DNA of 39,493 bases from Phycisphaerales bacterium (lineage in GTDB: Bacteria > Planctomycetota > Phycisphaerae > Phycisphaerales > UBA1924), in contig JAJDCZ010000023.1 in assembly GCA_029260555.1 (NCBI GenBank), forward strand, positions 1 through 39,493, read 5' to 3'. A program made the translations under genes and the position numbers. This document shows, one piece after another, positions 18,879-28,382 of this stretch. The notes beneath the pieces were generated by a model. It was not told where the DNA came from, did not search any database, and saw only the letters and a program-made list of their open reading frames with translations. The stretch's first letter is position 1. Each line of letters begins with the position of its first letter.

Positions 18879-21800
18879 ATGAGTCAGCCCGTTCAAAGCG
18901 ACAACTCGATCAACAAGGCTGCCAAAGCCCTGCGAGATCAACTGCGCCATGTCCGCAGGTACATCCGCACACTCCTGCTCATCAAAAACATCAGCTCCCT
19001 CACGGGTCTTGTCATCGCAGCCCTCGCCATGCTGATCCTGTTTGACTACCTGCTCAGATTCCCCGCCTGGTTCCGCTTTGGCATCTGGCTTGTCAGCTTG
19101 GGGCTGCTCTACCACGCTGTCACCCGATGGATCCGCCCAGCCCTTGCTTTTCGGCCCTCACTCACCGAACTTGCCCTGCGCCTGGAACACACCTCCCCCG
19201 GCAAACGGGCTGATCTCCCTGACACCCTCGCCATTGGTCTGGAACTCGGTTCTGAGCCGCCCGATCCCGCCAGCCCCATGGACCCGCTCAAACAACACCT
19301 CGCCAACCTCGCCCAGCACAAACTCCACAACCTTCGCCCGAGCCAGTTCATCAACCCTCGCCGGGTCATCCACAGCGGCCTGCTGGGCATGACCGCGCTC
19401 ACCCTCCTCATCACCGCCAGCATCCTTGAACCCACACTCACACCCATCGGCCTCTCACGCACACTCACACCCTGGACACAAACTGCATGGCCCAAGCGCA
19501 CCCGCGTTGCTGATGCCATGCGTACCCGCCTGCACCCGATTGGCTCAACCCTGGCCCTCCGTGCCGCACTCGTCCACACCGATACTGCACCAGACCACAC
19601 ACCCATGAGCGCCCGCTATCGCATCATCACCAATGGCACGCCAGGACCAACACTGCACACCTCCCTCACCAATCAAAATCAGCGCATCGATGTGCCTCAA
19701 GGCCTTGGACTCACAGGCACCCTCTTTGAAAGGCTCATCGATCCCGTCATCCCCGCCCCCACAAGCAAAATCAAGAACCCCACCATCGAACTGGAATACT
19801 GGTTCCAAACCGCAGACGACCAGACCGACCCCGCACGCATCCAGCTGATCACCCCCCCACGCATCACCTCAGCCTCTGCAACCATCACCCCCCCAGACTA
19901 CACCAAGGACATCGACCTCACTGCAACACCCTGGATCACAAACCAGATCAGCCTCGGCGTCGGCACCGACGAACGCTCCATCATCACCCCCATCTTGCAA
20001 GGCTCGCGCATCGATCTCACACTCAACTTCAACAAACCCATGCCCCCACCTGAGCCTGACAACCCAAGCTGGCGCAGCCGCGTTCTTGATAATCAAATCA
20101 CCAATCCCACCGCCATCGCATCACCAGATTCCAAATCGTGGACACTCTCCTGGTCTGCAGCACAAACCATTCGCCTTCCCATCAATGCCTCTGATCAACA
20201 CGACATTGCACTGGACCACGATGCCGCTTTTCATCTCCGCGTTAACCCCGATACCCCGCCCACAGCAGCCATCACCGACCCGCCTCAAGACCAGACCATG
20301 CTGGCCTCTGCTGTCATCAATGTCCAGGGCGAAGCCCGTGATGATGTAGGCATTCGTTCCATCGCCCTGTTCATGCAGCACGCCCGCAAACCCGCAAGCT
20401 CCGACGGCGCCCCCGCCGACCCGCTCGCCCAGCCAAAGGTTGTCGCCACCACCAACACCCCTCAGATCACACAGGAATCCACAGCGGCCTGGGAAAACGC
20501 CGACCTGAGTGTACTGGGACTGATCCCGGGTGATGAACTCTGGTTCCATGCCCGCGCCATGGATGCACTGGGTCAGCAAACAGATTCGACCAGCCGCCGC
20601 ATCCTGATCATCTCACAAAGTCAGATGATCCAGCAGATGCAAGCTGCCCTGACAGGTGTCCGCAAAGCAGCCATCCGCCTGGAACAGAATCAGCGTGAAC
20701 TAACCGGGGCTCTTCGTTCTGAGCAATCGCCTTTGAACGCACTCAAACAACAAACTGAAATCTCACAGCGCATCTCGAGCCTGTCACAAACCATCGATCA
20801 ACTCGATCAGCGTGCTCAGAAAAACGCCTTGAACGACTCCGCTTTGCAAAGCCTGCTTGATGATGCACAAACTCTGCTTCAGACCGCTGTGCAACGCTCT
20901 GATCAAGCCGCCCAAAGCATCAGTCAAAGCGAATCAACCGCTTCAATCACTCAGCCTCAAGATGAAACACGCCAGAACCTTGAACAGGTCATCGAAATGC
21001 TCGATCGAGGCCAGGATAGCTGGGTCGTCCGCAGATCCATTGAAAAACTGCTCTCCCAACAACGATCGCTCATGGATCAGACCGCAAGCACCACTCAGGA
21101 CACCATCGCCAAGAGTGCTGATGAACTCTCTGATCAGGAACTTACCGACCTGCAGCGCATCGCCCAGCGTCAGCGCGATCTGGCCAGGCAAGCTGACGAA
21201 GCTCTTGACGAACTCACCAAACGCGCCCGCCAGATGAACGACCTGGACCCTGCATCCGCTGCAGGCATGGACCAAGCTGCTGCTACGGGCCGAAGCCAGG
21301 GCCTCACCGATCAACTGAATCAGGCTGCCGATGCCATCGAACAAAACCAGGGCTCCTCTGCCACCCGCGCCCAGCAACAAGCTTTGCAATCCATGCAGCA
21401 AATGCTCGATGATCTGGCAGCCAGCCAGCAAAACAAAGACAAAGCCCTCCGTCGCCAACTCCAAACCATCATCCAAGCTATCGAAAACCTCATCCTCGAT
21501 CAGGAAAAAGAACTCGCCATTCTCAATCAACCCGTACCCACACCCGAAGACACCCAGACCCTTGCCCCCGGCATGATGCGACTGCACACCAATACTCTTG
21601 CTGTCCACGCCAAAGCAGCCAGCCCCCAGCTTCAACCCATCGCAAGCGACCTCTCCTCTGCATCAGTTGCACAGTCTCAAGCCGTCACGCACCTGCGCTC
21701 AAAGCCTGTTCAAACAACCCAGGCTGACGACCAGGAACAGCTCAGCCTTGTCTCTCTCAAATCAGCCCGCGATAAAGCACGCAAGCTTGACGACAATGCA

Positions 21801-23189
21801 GCTGCCCGCGAAGCCCAGAAGCAGCGCCAGGAACTTCGTGATACCTACAGGCAAGCTCTTGAAGAGCAAGTTGCCCTGCAATCTGAAACATCGCCTCTGG
21901 TTGGGAAGACCCTCACCCGGCGTCAGCGTTCCAGCGTGCGCACACTCGGCGCCAAACAATCAACACTCCTTCAAACGCTTACCGATCTGGCTGACAAAAC
22001 CGAACAACTCGCCGATGCAAGCGTTGTCATGTTTGCCCACCATCGCATCACCAACGCCATGAAATCCGCAGCTGAACGCCTTGCCACCAGCAAAGCTGAC
22101 AGCCTCGTCATCATGGATCAGGACACCGCCATCCGCGTACTTCAATCCCTCGTCCAGGCACTCCAGGATGATCCCGATTCACAAGATCAGGATTCATTCC
22201 GCAGTGCTTCTGAAGCTGGCGGGCAAGGCTCAGGCTCAGGTTCTTCCAGCCCGCCGCCACTGATCCCCTCACTGGCAGAACTTCGCCTGCTTCGCGCCAT
22301 GCAACTCGAAGCTGCGGACCTGACACGAAACGCCCACGACAATGGCGCCTCATCCATCATGCTCGACCGCATCGGTCAACTCCAGCGCGACCTTGCAATC
22401 CAGGCTCGTAAACTTATCGAAAAACTTAAGGATCAACCCAAATCCGGGCCGCCTCAACCCACTTCTGGCTATCTTACTGTTGCCTATATTGAGCAAGGCT
22501 TTTTCTATCCGCTGATCAATCACACAATCAACTTCTCAACCACACTTGAACCTCCCAGTGATGCCTCAGAAGATTCTGCTGGGTCTGATCCCGCACCTCC
22601 AGAGCCTCTTCCTTCGCTTGATGAGCTGCTGGGGCTTGAACCCGACTCGTCCAGCACATCCAATCCTCAAAGCGATCTCCCTGATGCTGCAAGACAAGCA
22701 CTTGATCGCAAACTTTCACTTGAGCAGGCATCCGAACAGTTCGCCCAGGCTGTGGATCTCATGCAGCAGACCGCAGACCGGCTCAGTCAAAGTCATGATG
22801 CTTCCATCGTGACACAAAGGCTTCAACAGGACATCCTGAAAAAGCTCGATGCCATGATCGAAGCTGCCAAACAACAATCTTCGTCAAGCTCGTCTTCAAG
22901 TTCATCACAAAGCCAGTCCCAGTCTGAGAGTCAATCCCAGCCATCTCAGCCTCAATCTCAAAACGCTTCCAGCGCCGGCCAGGGCGACAGCCGCAACCCC
23001 GCCACACCCCCAAGCGGGCAAAGTACCCAGCTCGCCCCCTGGCAGGCTCCCGACCAGACCACCTGGGGTGCCCTGCCTGGCAGACTTCGCTCTTCACTCA
23101 TGCAGGGAACAAGTGACCACTTCAGTTCGTTATACAAAAGCCTCACCGAAGCCTACTACAAGAAACTCGCAGAAGAAGCCAAGCCATGA
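18879..23189 (+). CDS. 1436-aa membrane and coiled-coil protein of the VWA operon (DUF4175-like)
   Basis: Start at ATG 18879; TTG 18867 is too close to GGAG. Three N-terminal TM segments (about residues 28-48, 52-70 and 165-185) are followed by beta-rich periplasmic domains with IELEYWFQTADDQ and ITPPDYT. A signature VRDD-like block (ARDDVGIRSIALFMQHAR) follows, then roughly 600 residues of Q/E/A/L-rich helix predicted to be coiled coil. The next section is acidic and Pro-rich. Near the C-terminus a Ser/Gln linker of about 30 residues leads to GALPGRLRSSLMQG and EAYYKKLAEEAK, a tail common in this family. I recognise only the DUF4175-type architecture. It lies 251 nt after the pseudogene and overlaps the toroid gene by ATGA, so it belongs to the VWA operon. 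A structural envelope-spanning role is inference. Confidence 0.85.
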   Translation: MSQPVQSDNSINKAAKALRDQLRHVRRYIRTLLLIKNISSLTGLVIAALAMLILFDYLLRFPAWFRFGIWLVSLGLLYHAVTRWIRPALAFRPSLTELALRLEHTSPGKRADLPDTLAIGLELGSEPPDPASPMDPLKQHLANLAQHKLHNLRPSQFINPRRVIHSGLLGMTALTLLITASILEPTLTPIGLSRTLTPWTQTAWPKRTRVADAMRTRLHPIGSTLALRAALVHTDTAPDHTPMSARYRIITNGTPGPTLHTSLTNQNQRIDVPQGLGLTGTLFERLIDPVIPAPTSKIKNPTIELEYWFQTADDQTDPARIQLITPPRITSASATITPPDYTKDIDLTATPWITNQISLGVGTDERSIITPILQGSRIDLTLNFNKPMPPPEPDNPSWRSRVLDNQITNPTAIASPDSKSWTLSWSAAQTIRLPINASDQHDIALDHDAAFHLRVNPDTPPTAAITDPPQDQTMLASAVINVQGEARDDVGIRSIALFMQHARKPASSDGAPADPLAQPKVVATTNTPQITQESTAAWENADLSVLGLIPGDELWFHARAMDALGQQTDSTSRRILIISQSQMIQQMQAALTGVRKAAIRLEQNQRELTGALRSEQSPLNALKQQTEISQRISSLSQTIDQLDQRAQKNALNDSALQSLLDDAQTLLQTAVQRSDQAAQSISQSESTASITQPQDETRQNLEQVIEMLDRGQDSWVVRRSIEKLLSQQRSLMDQTASTTQDTIAKSADELSDQELTDLQRIAQRQRDLARQADEALDELTKRARQMNDLDPASAAGMDQAAATGRSQGLTDQLNQAADAIEQNQGSSATRAQQQALQSMQQMLDDLAASQQNKDKALRRQLQTIIQAIENLILDQEKELAILNQPVPTPEDTQTLAPGMMRLHTNTLAVHAKAASPQLQPIASDLSSASVAQSQAVTHLRSKPVQTTQADDQEQLSLVSLKSARDKARKLDDNAAAREAQKQRQELRDTYRQALEEQVALQSETSPLVGKTLTRRQRSSVRTLGAKQSTLLQTLTDLADKTEQLADASVVMFAHHRITNAMKSAAERLATSKADSLVIMDQDTAIRVLQSLVQALQDDPDSQDQDSFRSASEAGGQGSGSGSSSPPPLIPSLAELRLLRAMQLEAADLTRNAHDNGASSIMLDRIGQLQRDLAIQARKLIEKLKDQPKSGPPQPTSGYLTVAYIEQGFFYPLINHTINFSTTLEPPSDASEDSAGSDPAPPEPLPSLDELLGLEPDSSSTSNPQSDLPDAARQALDRKLSLEQASEQFAQAVDLMQQTADRLSQSHDASIVTQRLQQDILKKLDAMIEAAKQQSSSSSSSSSSQSQSQSESQSQPSQPQSQNASSAGQGDSRNPATPPSGQSTQLAPWQAPDQTTWGALPGRLRSSLMQGTSDHFSSLYKSLTEAYYKKLAEEAKP

Positions 23190-24286
23190 GTCATACCCGC
23201 AAACTCTCTTTCATGTTGTCCGTATTCCCAGTTCTCTGCACGCTGCAGTGCTTTGCCCAAAACACCCTCACCCCACCTCCCGCCTCCCCTCCATCCCCAT
23301 CGAACACCTCCGCTGAGAACAATATCCTGGCTGGTGAAATCACACCCGAGCTGGATGCTGCTGTCACCAAAGGCCTGGCCTACCTCGCAGCCCAGCAAAA
23401 TGACGACGGCTCTTTCGGAGGCGGGCGCTATGGCAAAAATGTCGCCATCACCTCCCTTGCCTGCCTTGCCTTCATGGCTGATGGCAACACTCCGGGCCGT
23501 GGTCAATACAGCTCAAATGTCGAAAAAGGACTCCAGTTCGTTCTGGATGCAGCAGCAGAGAACGGCCTCATCGCCTCCGATGCTGCCAACGGCCCAATGT
23601 ATGGCCATGGATTCTCAACCCTCTTCCTCGGCGAAATCTATGGCATGACCGCTGGTGGAGGCCAAACCCAGCTGGCTGATCAAATCCACGAAACACTCAT
23701 CAAAGCAATCCGCCTCATCGAACTTACCCAAAACGAACAAGGCGGCTGGCGCTACAACCCCGTCCCGTATGATGCTGATGTCAGCGTCACCATCTGCCAG
23801 ATCATGGGCATGCGCTCGGCCCGAAACGCAGGCATCGAAGTCTCCAAAGCAACCATCGACAAAGCTGTGCAATATGTCAGGCTCTGCCAGAACCCCGATG
23901 GCGGATTCAGGTACCAGATCCCCTCAGGCTCAAGCGCCTGGCCCCGATCCGCTGCCGGGGTCGCCAGCCTCTACTACGCAGGAATCTACTCTGATGACGC
24001 CATCGACAAAGGCGTAGATTATCTGATCACCAACGCACTCCCCGGACGCGTCCGTCTTGCCCGTGGACACTACTTCTATGGCCACTACTACGCAGTCCAG
24101 GCAACCTACCTCGCAGGCGGAGATGCCTGGGGAACATGGTGGCCCGCCATCCGCCAGGAACTCATCGAAAAGCAACTCGATGACAACTCATGGGCTGACA
24201 CCACCGTCGGTCCAAGTTATGGGACAGCCATGGCTCTCATTATTCTGCAAATGCCCAAGCGATATCTGCCGATCTTTCAGAAGTAA
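23186..24286 (+). CDS. Secreted alpha/alpha-toroid protein (prenyltransferase/squalene-oxidase repeat fold)
   Basis: 366 aa with a signal peptide (cleavage near CFA-QN, residue 25) and a short Pro-rich spacer. Four QW-like repeats mark the toroid: QQNDDGSFGGGRYG (about 70-83), QNEQGGWRYN, QNPDGGFRY and QLDDNSWAD. Conserved stretches GHGFSTLFLGEIYG and YFYGHYYAVQATYLAGG lie between. The DXDD acid motif of squalene cyclases is absent (nearest is DADVS), and the protein is exported, so terpene cyclisation is unlikely. A binding or scaffold role is more plausible. The ATG overlaps the stop of the giant membrane protein. Relatives next to MoxR/VWA clusters are common in planctomycetes, as I recall, but have no known function. 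Confidence 0.88.
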   Translation: MSHTRKLSFMLSVFPVLCTLQCFAQNTLTPPPASPPSPSNTSAENNILAGEITPELDAAVTKGLAYLAAQQNDDGSFGGGRYGKNVAITSLACLAFMADGNTPGRGQYSSNVEKGLQFVLDAAAENGLIASDAANGPMYGHGFSTLFLGEIYGMTAGGGQTQLADQIHETLIKAIRLIELTQNEQGGWRYNPVPYDADVSVTICQIMGMRSARNAGIEVSKATIDKAVQYVRLCQNPDGGFRYQIPSGSSAWPRSAAGVASLYYAGIYSDDAIDKGVDYLITNALPGRVRLARGHYFYGHYYAVQATYLAGGDAWGTWWPAIRQELIEKQLDDNSWADTTVGPSYGTAMALIILQMPKRYLPIFQK

Positions 24287-24305
24287 CCCTCGAGTAAACC
24301 GAACC

Positions 24306-25625
24306 ATGCGTACACCAACCCGGTTGATCATCTTCATACTCGCTTCAGCGTCATGCAGCCTGCCTGTCGTCGCAGCGGTCCAAAACGAACCGCTCCAGAA
24401 CCAGCCCCCCAGACGCTGGACCCTTCTCACTGCCCGCCACAACCGAATCCAGGCACACACCCTCACCTCGACATCACTCACAGATCAACCGCTCGCTCTT
24501 GATCAACTCAACTTGCAAGACACGCTGGCACTCTTTATTCAATCGCCCTTGCTGTCCTCGAACGCTGCCTCGCCCACCCCATCCCCTACCCCGCTCCCCG
24601 CCCCGCACTCCCCCCCACCAGATGACGCCTGGGGCGGCACCGCCACCACAACCGATGGCCAGTCGTTCACAGGCTGGCTCGTCAAGCAAGATCCAATCTC
24701 TCCTGACGACTCAGAACCCGCCATCATCTGGCACCACCCCCTGCTCGGCGCCCTCACCATCCCCCTGGATAACCTCGCATCACTCACCGCAACTGGTACT
24801 CAAACAGATTCTTCAAATGCCGATCAGGATTTCATCGTCCTCTCCAACAGCGACACCATCACTGGCTTCATCGAATCCATCAACCACGACATCATCATCG
24901 AACACGACAACAACACCTCAACAATCCCGCTCAGTTCTATCGTCAGCCTCCATCTTGCCAACCCTCAAACTCCACCCGCCAACTCAAGGCTCTGGCTCAA
25001 CGATGGCTCAAACTTCACCGCAACCATCACTTATCCAAACGCCACCACACTCAGCATCAATCCCTCGCTGTCAGCCTCAAAAACACCCAGCGAATCAGAT
25101 GAAACTAATCCAGAATCGCGTATCGACAACACTTCGATCACGCTTTCACTTGATCAAATCATCGCTCTGGTTCCAGATGCAAAGCGCATTGTCCCCCTGA
25201 GTTCACAACTTGTTCAAAGCTACCAACCCGTCGAGCCTTTGTTCTGGTCCGCTCCGCCTGCAATCCACACAGATCTTCAGCCGTTCTCCAGAATCGACCT
25301 GCCAGGACCGATCGATGTACGCTGGACGCTCCCCCCTGGAACGCTCAACCTCTTCACCACCATCGACCTCGCACCCGCAGACCGCGACTGGGGCAACTGT
25401 CAGGCTCAGTTCTTTGTCCAGCGTGCTGATCAATGGCTGTTGCTCCACACCCTGAGCCTCTCAGCAGATCAACCCGAGCACCAGATCACACTTGATCTTG
25501 CAGGTGATGCCCAGTTCCCGCCCACAGCCTTGCGCATTCGCATCCTCCCCGGAAAGTTCGGCCCCATCAAAGACCGCCCCAGACTTCTCAGCCCCCTGCT
25601 CATCATCAACGCTGGCAATACCTGA
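24306..25625 (+). CDS. Secreted protein of unknown function, last gene of the VWA operon
   Basis: 439 aa from ATG 24306. The open frame reaches back over the toroid gene, but MRTPTRLIIFILASASC with cleavage near VVA-AV is a clear signal peptide. A Ser/Pro/Thr-rich linker lies at about 85-115. Two segments resemble short beta-barrel repeats (TATTTDGQSFTGWL and DFIVLSNSDTITGFIES), followed by a C-terminal beta-sandwich-like region (DWGNCQAQFFVQ, LDLAGD, RIRILPG) that loosely recalls NPCBM-type carbohydrate-binding domains. That resemblance is a guess. It sits 19 nt after the toroid gene and converges on mraY. Confidence 0.8.
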   Translation: MRTPTRLIIFILASASCSLPVVAAVQNEPLQNQPPRRWTLLTARHNRIQAHTLTSTSLTDQPLALDQLNLQDTLALFIQSPLLSSNAASPTPSPTPLPAPHSPPPDDAWGGTATTTDGQSFTGWLVKQDPISPDDSEPAIIWHHPLLGALTIPLDNLASLTATGTQTDSSNADQDFIVLSNSDTITGFIESINHDIIIEHDNNTSTIPLSSIVSLHLANPQTPPANSRLWLNDGSNFTATITYPNATTLSINPSLSASKTPSESDETNPESRIDNTSITLSLDQIIALVPDAKRIVPLSSQLVQSYQPVEPLFWSAPPAIHTDLQPFSRIDLPGPIDVRWTLPPGTLNLFTTIDLAPADRDWGNCQAQFFVQRADQWLLLHTLSLSADQPEHQITLDLAGDAQFPPTALRIRILPGKFGPIKDRPRLLSPLLIINAGNT

Positions 25626-25662
25626 CCCCACCCACCCCCCTCCCCTCCTCCACCTCTTTGTT

Positions 25663-26829
25663 CTAGCGCAGCTTGAGGGATGCAAGCCCCACCACCACCA
25701 GCAAAATCGACACGATCCAAAGCCTCACAACCACCTGCTGCTCTGTCCACAACAACGCGTGCAGATGATGGTGATATGGCGCACACTTGAACACCCTCTT
25801 GCCGCCGGTACTCTTGAAATACGCAACCTGGATCACCACCGACCCGATCTCCAGCAGGAACACTCCGCTCATTACCAAAGCGACAAACTCCTGGCGAATC
25901 GCCACCGCCAGAAAACCGATCAACCCACCCAGCGCAAGCGATCCTGTATCGCCCATAAACATCTGTGCCCGTGAACAGTTCCACCATAAAAACCCCAGAC
26001 ATGCCCCCGCCATCGCCCCCGCCACCACCGCAAGCTCATCTGCAAATGCAATCGAAGGCACCAGCAAATACTGCGATGCGGCCAATGACCCCGCGACCAG
26101 CGCAAGCACCGTCAAACCCATCGACACGACCGCACTAATGCCCGATGCCAGGCCATCCATCCCATCTGTGATGTTCACAGCATTGGACATACCCGTGATC
26201 ATCAAAACACACACCAACACAAAGATCGGCAACGGCAAAAACCACAACCCGGGATTCAACTCACCCGCGGTCGTCGTATAAGTTTTCTGAAACGGCAAGT
26301 TCAACACATGCCCAAGATCCTGCACCGTCCCCGGCGACTGGCGATACAAAAACAGACCCATTAAAAGCCCCAGCCCCAGCTGAAACACCAGCTTCTCCCA
26401 AGCGTGCAGCCCCTGCCTGGACCCGCCTCGCCAGGCGGATGTCAACTTCAGATAGTCATCCACACCGCCCAGCACCGAAAGCCACACCAGCACAATCAAC
26501 GCCATCTGCACATAAAACTTGCTCAGGTCCGCCAGCAGCAATATCGAGATGCCGATCGCAGCCACGATCAGCACGCCTCCCATCGTCGGCGTATTGGCTT
26601 TGGACTTTGCATGGGCCTGCAAAATCTTCGCATCCGTTGCACCAGTATCGCCCAGCTTCATCGCGATCAGCTTGCGAATCGTCGCAGGACCACCAAGAAG
26701 CACAATCGCAAACGACAAACCCATCGCTGCCAGTACGCGAAACTGGATCTGATCCAGAACGCTGAAAAGCGAGTAAATCTTGTACTGGTAAAGCCAGTCT
26801 CGTGTCAGGTGCAACAGCCAGTAAAGCAT
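25663..26829 (-). CDS. mraY: Phospho-N-acetylmuramoyl-pentapeptide transferase (MraY)
   Basis: 388 aa polytopic inner-membrane enzyme transferring phospho-MurNAc-pentapeptide to undecaprenyl phosphate, giving lipid I. Motifs are KANTPTMGGVL, LGGVDDYLKL, NAVNITDGMDGLASG, MFMGDTGSLALGG and the loop APYHHHLHAL, with about ten hydrophobic segments. Product of the preceding murF is its substrate; murF stops 20 nt upstream. No further dcw genes follow leftward: the next gene is convergent. Confidence 0.97.
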   Translation of the reverse strand: MLYWLLHLTRDWLYQYKIYSLFSVLDQIQFRVLAAMGLSFAIVLLGGPATIRKLIAMKLGDTGATDAKILQAHAKSKANTPTMGGVLIVAAIGISILLLADLSKFYVQMALIVLVWLSVLGGVDDYLKLTSAWRGGSRQGLHAWEKLVFQLGLGLLMGLFLYRQSPGTVQDLGHVLNLPFQKTYTTTAGELNPGLWFLPLPIFVLVCVLMITGMSNAVNITDGMDGLASGISAVVSMGLTVLALVAGSLAASQYLLVPSIAFADELAVVAGAMAGACLGFLWWNCSRAQMFMGDTGSLALGGLIGFLAVAIRQEFVALVMSGVFLLEIGSVVIQVAYFKSTGGKRVFKCAPYHHHLHALLWTEQQVVVRLWIVSILLVVVGLASLKLR

Positions 26830-26849
26830 GGAATCCCGTCAGCTTATCA

Positions 26850-28382
26850 TTAATCCTGCAAGGGTTCTTTCTGAACACAAACACTGTGAACAGCCTGTGG
26901 ATCTCGCGTGCATACTGCAACCTCAGCTGCGCGAACTCTCTCTTTCAACGCCAAAACCACCCGTTCAAGCTCCATCGCTCGTGAGCCTTTCAAAAGCACC
27001 AGATCACCAATCTGTAATCGCTCTGCGACCTCACTCGCCCCCAAGCCTTGCACACTGTCCATATGCACAACCCGCTCATCCCCCAGGCGCTTTGCAGCCA
27101 CCATGCCCGCCCACTTCGCCTCCACCCCCACCGTCACCACATCCGTCACAAACGCACTCAACCCAAGGCGTGCTCCCACCAGCTCATGCTCAACAAGCGA
27201 CCCCTCACCCAACTCCAGCATATCCCCCAGCACCACCACCACCCTCTGAAACTCGCCCGGCTTTGCCAATGACTCAACCGTCTGGATCGCTGCCTTTGTC
27301 GACTCTGGATTCGCGTTGTACGCATCGTTGATAACCGTCACACCCCCAACAACCTCCCGCTCAAGACGCATCGCTTCACCCCGCGCCATCTCAAGCCCTG
27401 CTCGAATCTCCTCTGCTGTCAATCCCAGTATATCTCCAGTCAAAACCGCAGCCAGCGCATTGGTCGCATTGTGCCCCCCCAGCATGGTCAGCCTCATCTC
27501 ACCAAACCCCTCCACCCCAAAGCACACGCCCGACTCATCCTCCTGCACCCGCTGCAATCGACAATCCGCTTTGTCAGATTGCCCAAAGCTCAATGACCTC
27601 ACGCCCCCATCAATCGCTCTACACAACAACTCTGAATCCGCATTAAAAATCAGCACCCCACCATCCACCAACCCCCTGGAAAGACTCGCCTTCTCAGCTG
27701 CAATCCCCTCAAGCCCTCCCTTTTCCCCACCCAGTCCCACCACATGCGCAGCTCCGACCCCTGTCACCACCGCATAATCAGGCCTCACCAATCTCGACAG
27801 CTTCTCAACCTCGCCCACACCCGACGACCCAACCTCACAAATCAAATACCGATCCTCAACCCCCACCCGCAGGATCGTCATAGGCACACCAAGATCATTG
27901 TTAAACGACTTGATCGAACACACCCCTTGCATTCGTTGCGAGAGTACCGCATCAATCAGCCGCGTGGTTGTCGTTTTTCCAAACGAACCCGTCACCGCAA
28001 TCACACGCACATCGCCCAGCAAACCCCGATACACCCGCGCAGCTTCAAACAGCGACCGCCTGGTATCCTCTACAAGCACAACCCCAGCCTGACCTCGCTC
28101 AACTTCGCCAAGCTGATCAACTGCACTTGCATCATCAACCACAACAACCCCAGCCCCGCGCCGAGTTGCATCAGCTACAAACAGATGTCCATCCGTCTGC
28201 TCACCACGAATTGCGACAAACACCGAGCCTTGCTCAATCAGCCTTGAATCTATACAAACCCCACCACTTTCATTCAAACCGCTGCTAAATTCAACATCTG
28301 GCCTGCTGATCAACTCCCCACCAAACGCATTTGCCAATCCCTCATATGTCCAGAATGCCTTGATACCCTCAACTCCCATCAC
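26850..28382 (-). CDS. murF: UDP-N-acetylmuramoyl-tripeptide--D-alanyl-D-alanine ligase (MurF)
   Basis: 510 aa cytoplasmic Mur ligase adding D-Ala-D-Ala to the UDP-MurNAc-tripeptide. The N-terminal substrate domain has CIDSRLIEQGSVFVAIRGE and HLFVADA. The ATP-binding domain has AVTGSFGKTTTTRL, NNDLGVPMTIL, EVGSSGVGE and the TNALAA segment. The C-terminal domain follows NDAYNANPESTKAAI, with VVVLGDMLELG and LLKGSR. It starts at GTG 28382 overlapping the murE stop (GTGA); an ATG at 28379 is the alternative. It forms a tight murE-murF-mraY unit. Confidence 0.96.
   Translation of the reverse strand: MMGVEGIKAFWTYEGLANAFGGELISRPDVEFSSGLNESGGVCIDSRLIEQGSVFVAIRGEQTDGHLFVADATRRGAGVVVVDDASAVDQLGEVERGQAGVVLVEDTRRSLFEAARVYRGLLGDVRVIAVTGSFGKTTTTRLIDAVLSQRMQGVCSIKSFNNDLGVPMTILRVGVEDRYLICEVGSSGVGEVEKLSRLVRPDYAVVTGVGAAHVVGLGGEKGGLEGIAAEKASLSRGLVDGGVLIFNADSELLCRAIDGGVRSLSFGQSDKADCRLQRVQEDESGVCFGVEGFGEMRLTMLGGHNATNALAAVLTGDILGLTAEEIRAGLEMARGEAMRLEREVVGGVTVINDAYNANPESTKAAIQTVESLAKPGEFQRVVVVLGDMLELGEGSLVEHELVGARLGLSAFVTDVVTVGVEAKWAGMVAAKRLGDERVVHMDSVQGLGASEVAERLQIGDLVLLKGSRAMELERVVLALKERVRAAEVAVCTRDPQAVHSVCVQKEPLQD

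Noticed and set aside
20943..21635. 230-aa antisense frame
   Set aside because: Lies opposite the coiled-coil part of the giant protein, with no start signal and no family resemblance.
22880..22970. Possible CRISPR or tandem repeat in the AGTC/TCA-rich stretch
   Set aside because: It is coding low complexity for the Ser/Gln linker, with no spaced repeat units. No CRISPR, integrase, transposase or phage gene was seen anywhere in the window.
24057..24305. N-terminal 83-residue extension of the last VWA-operon gene
   Set aside because: Overlaps the toroid gene; a signal peptide starts at 24306.
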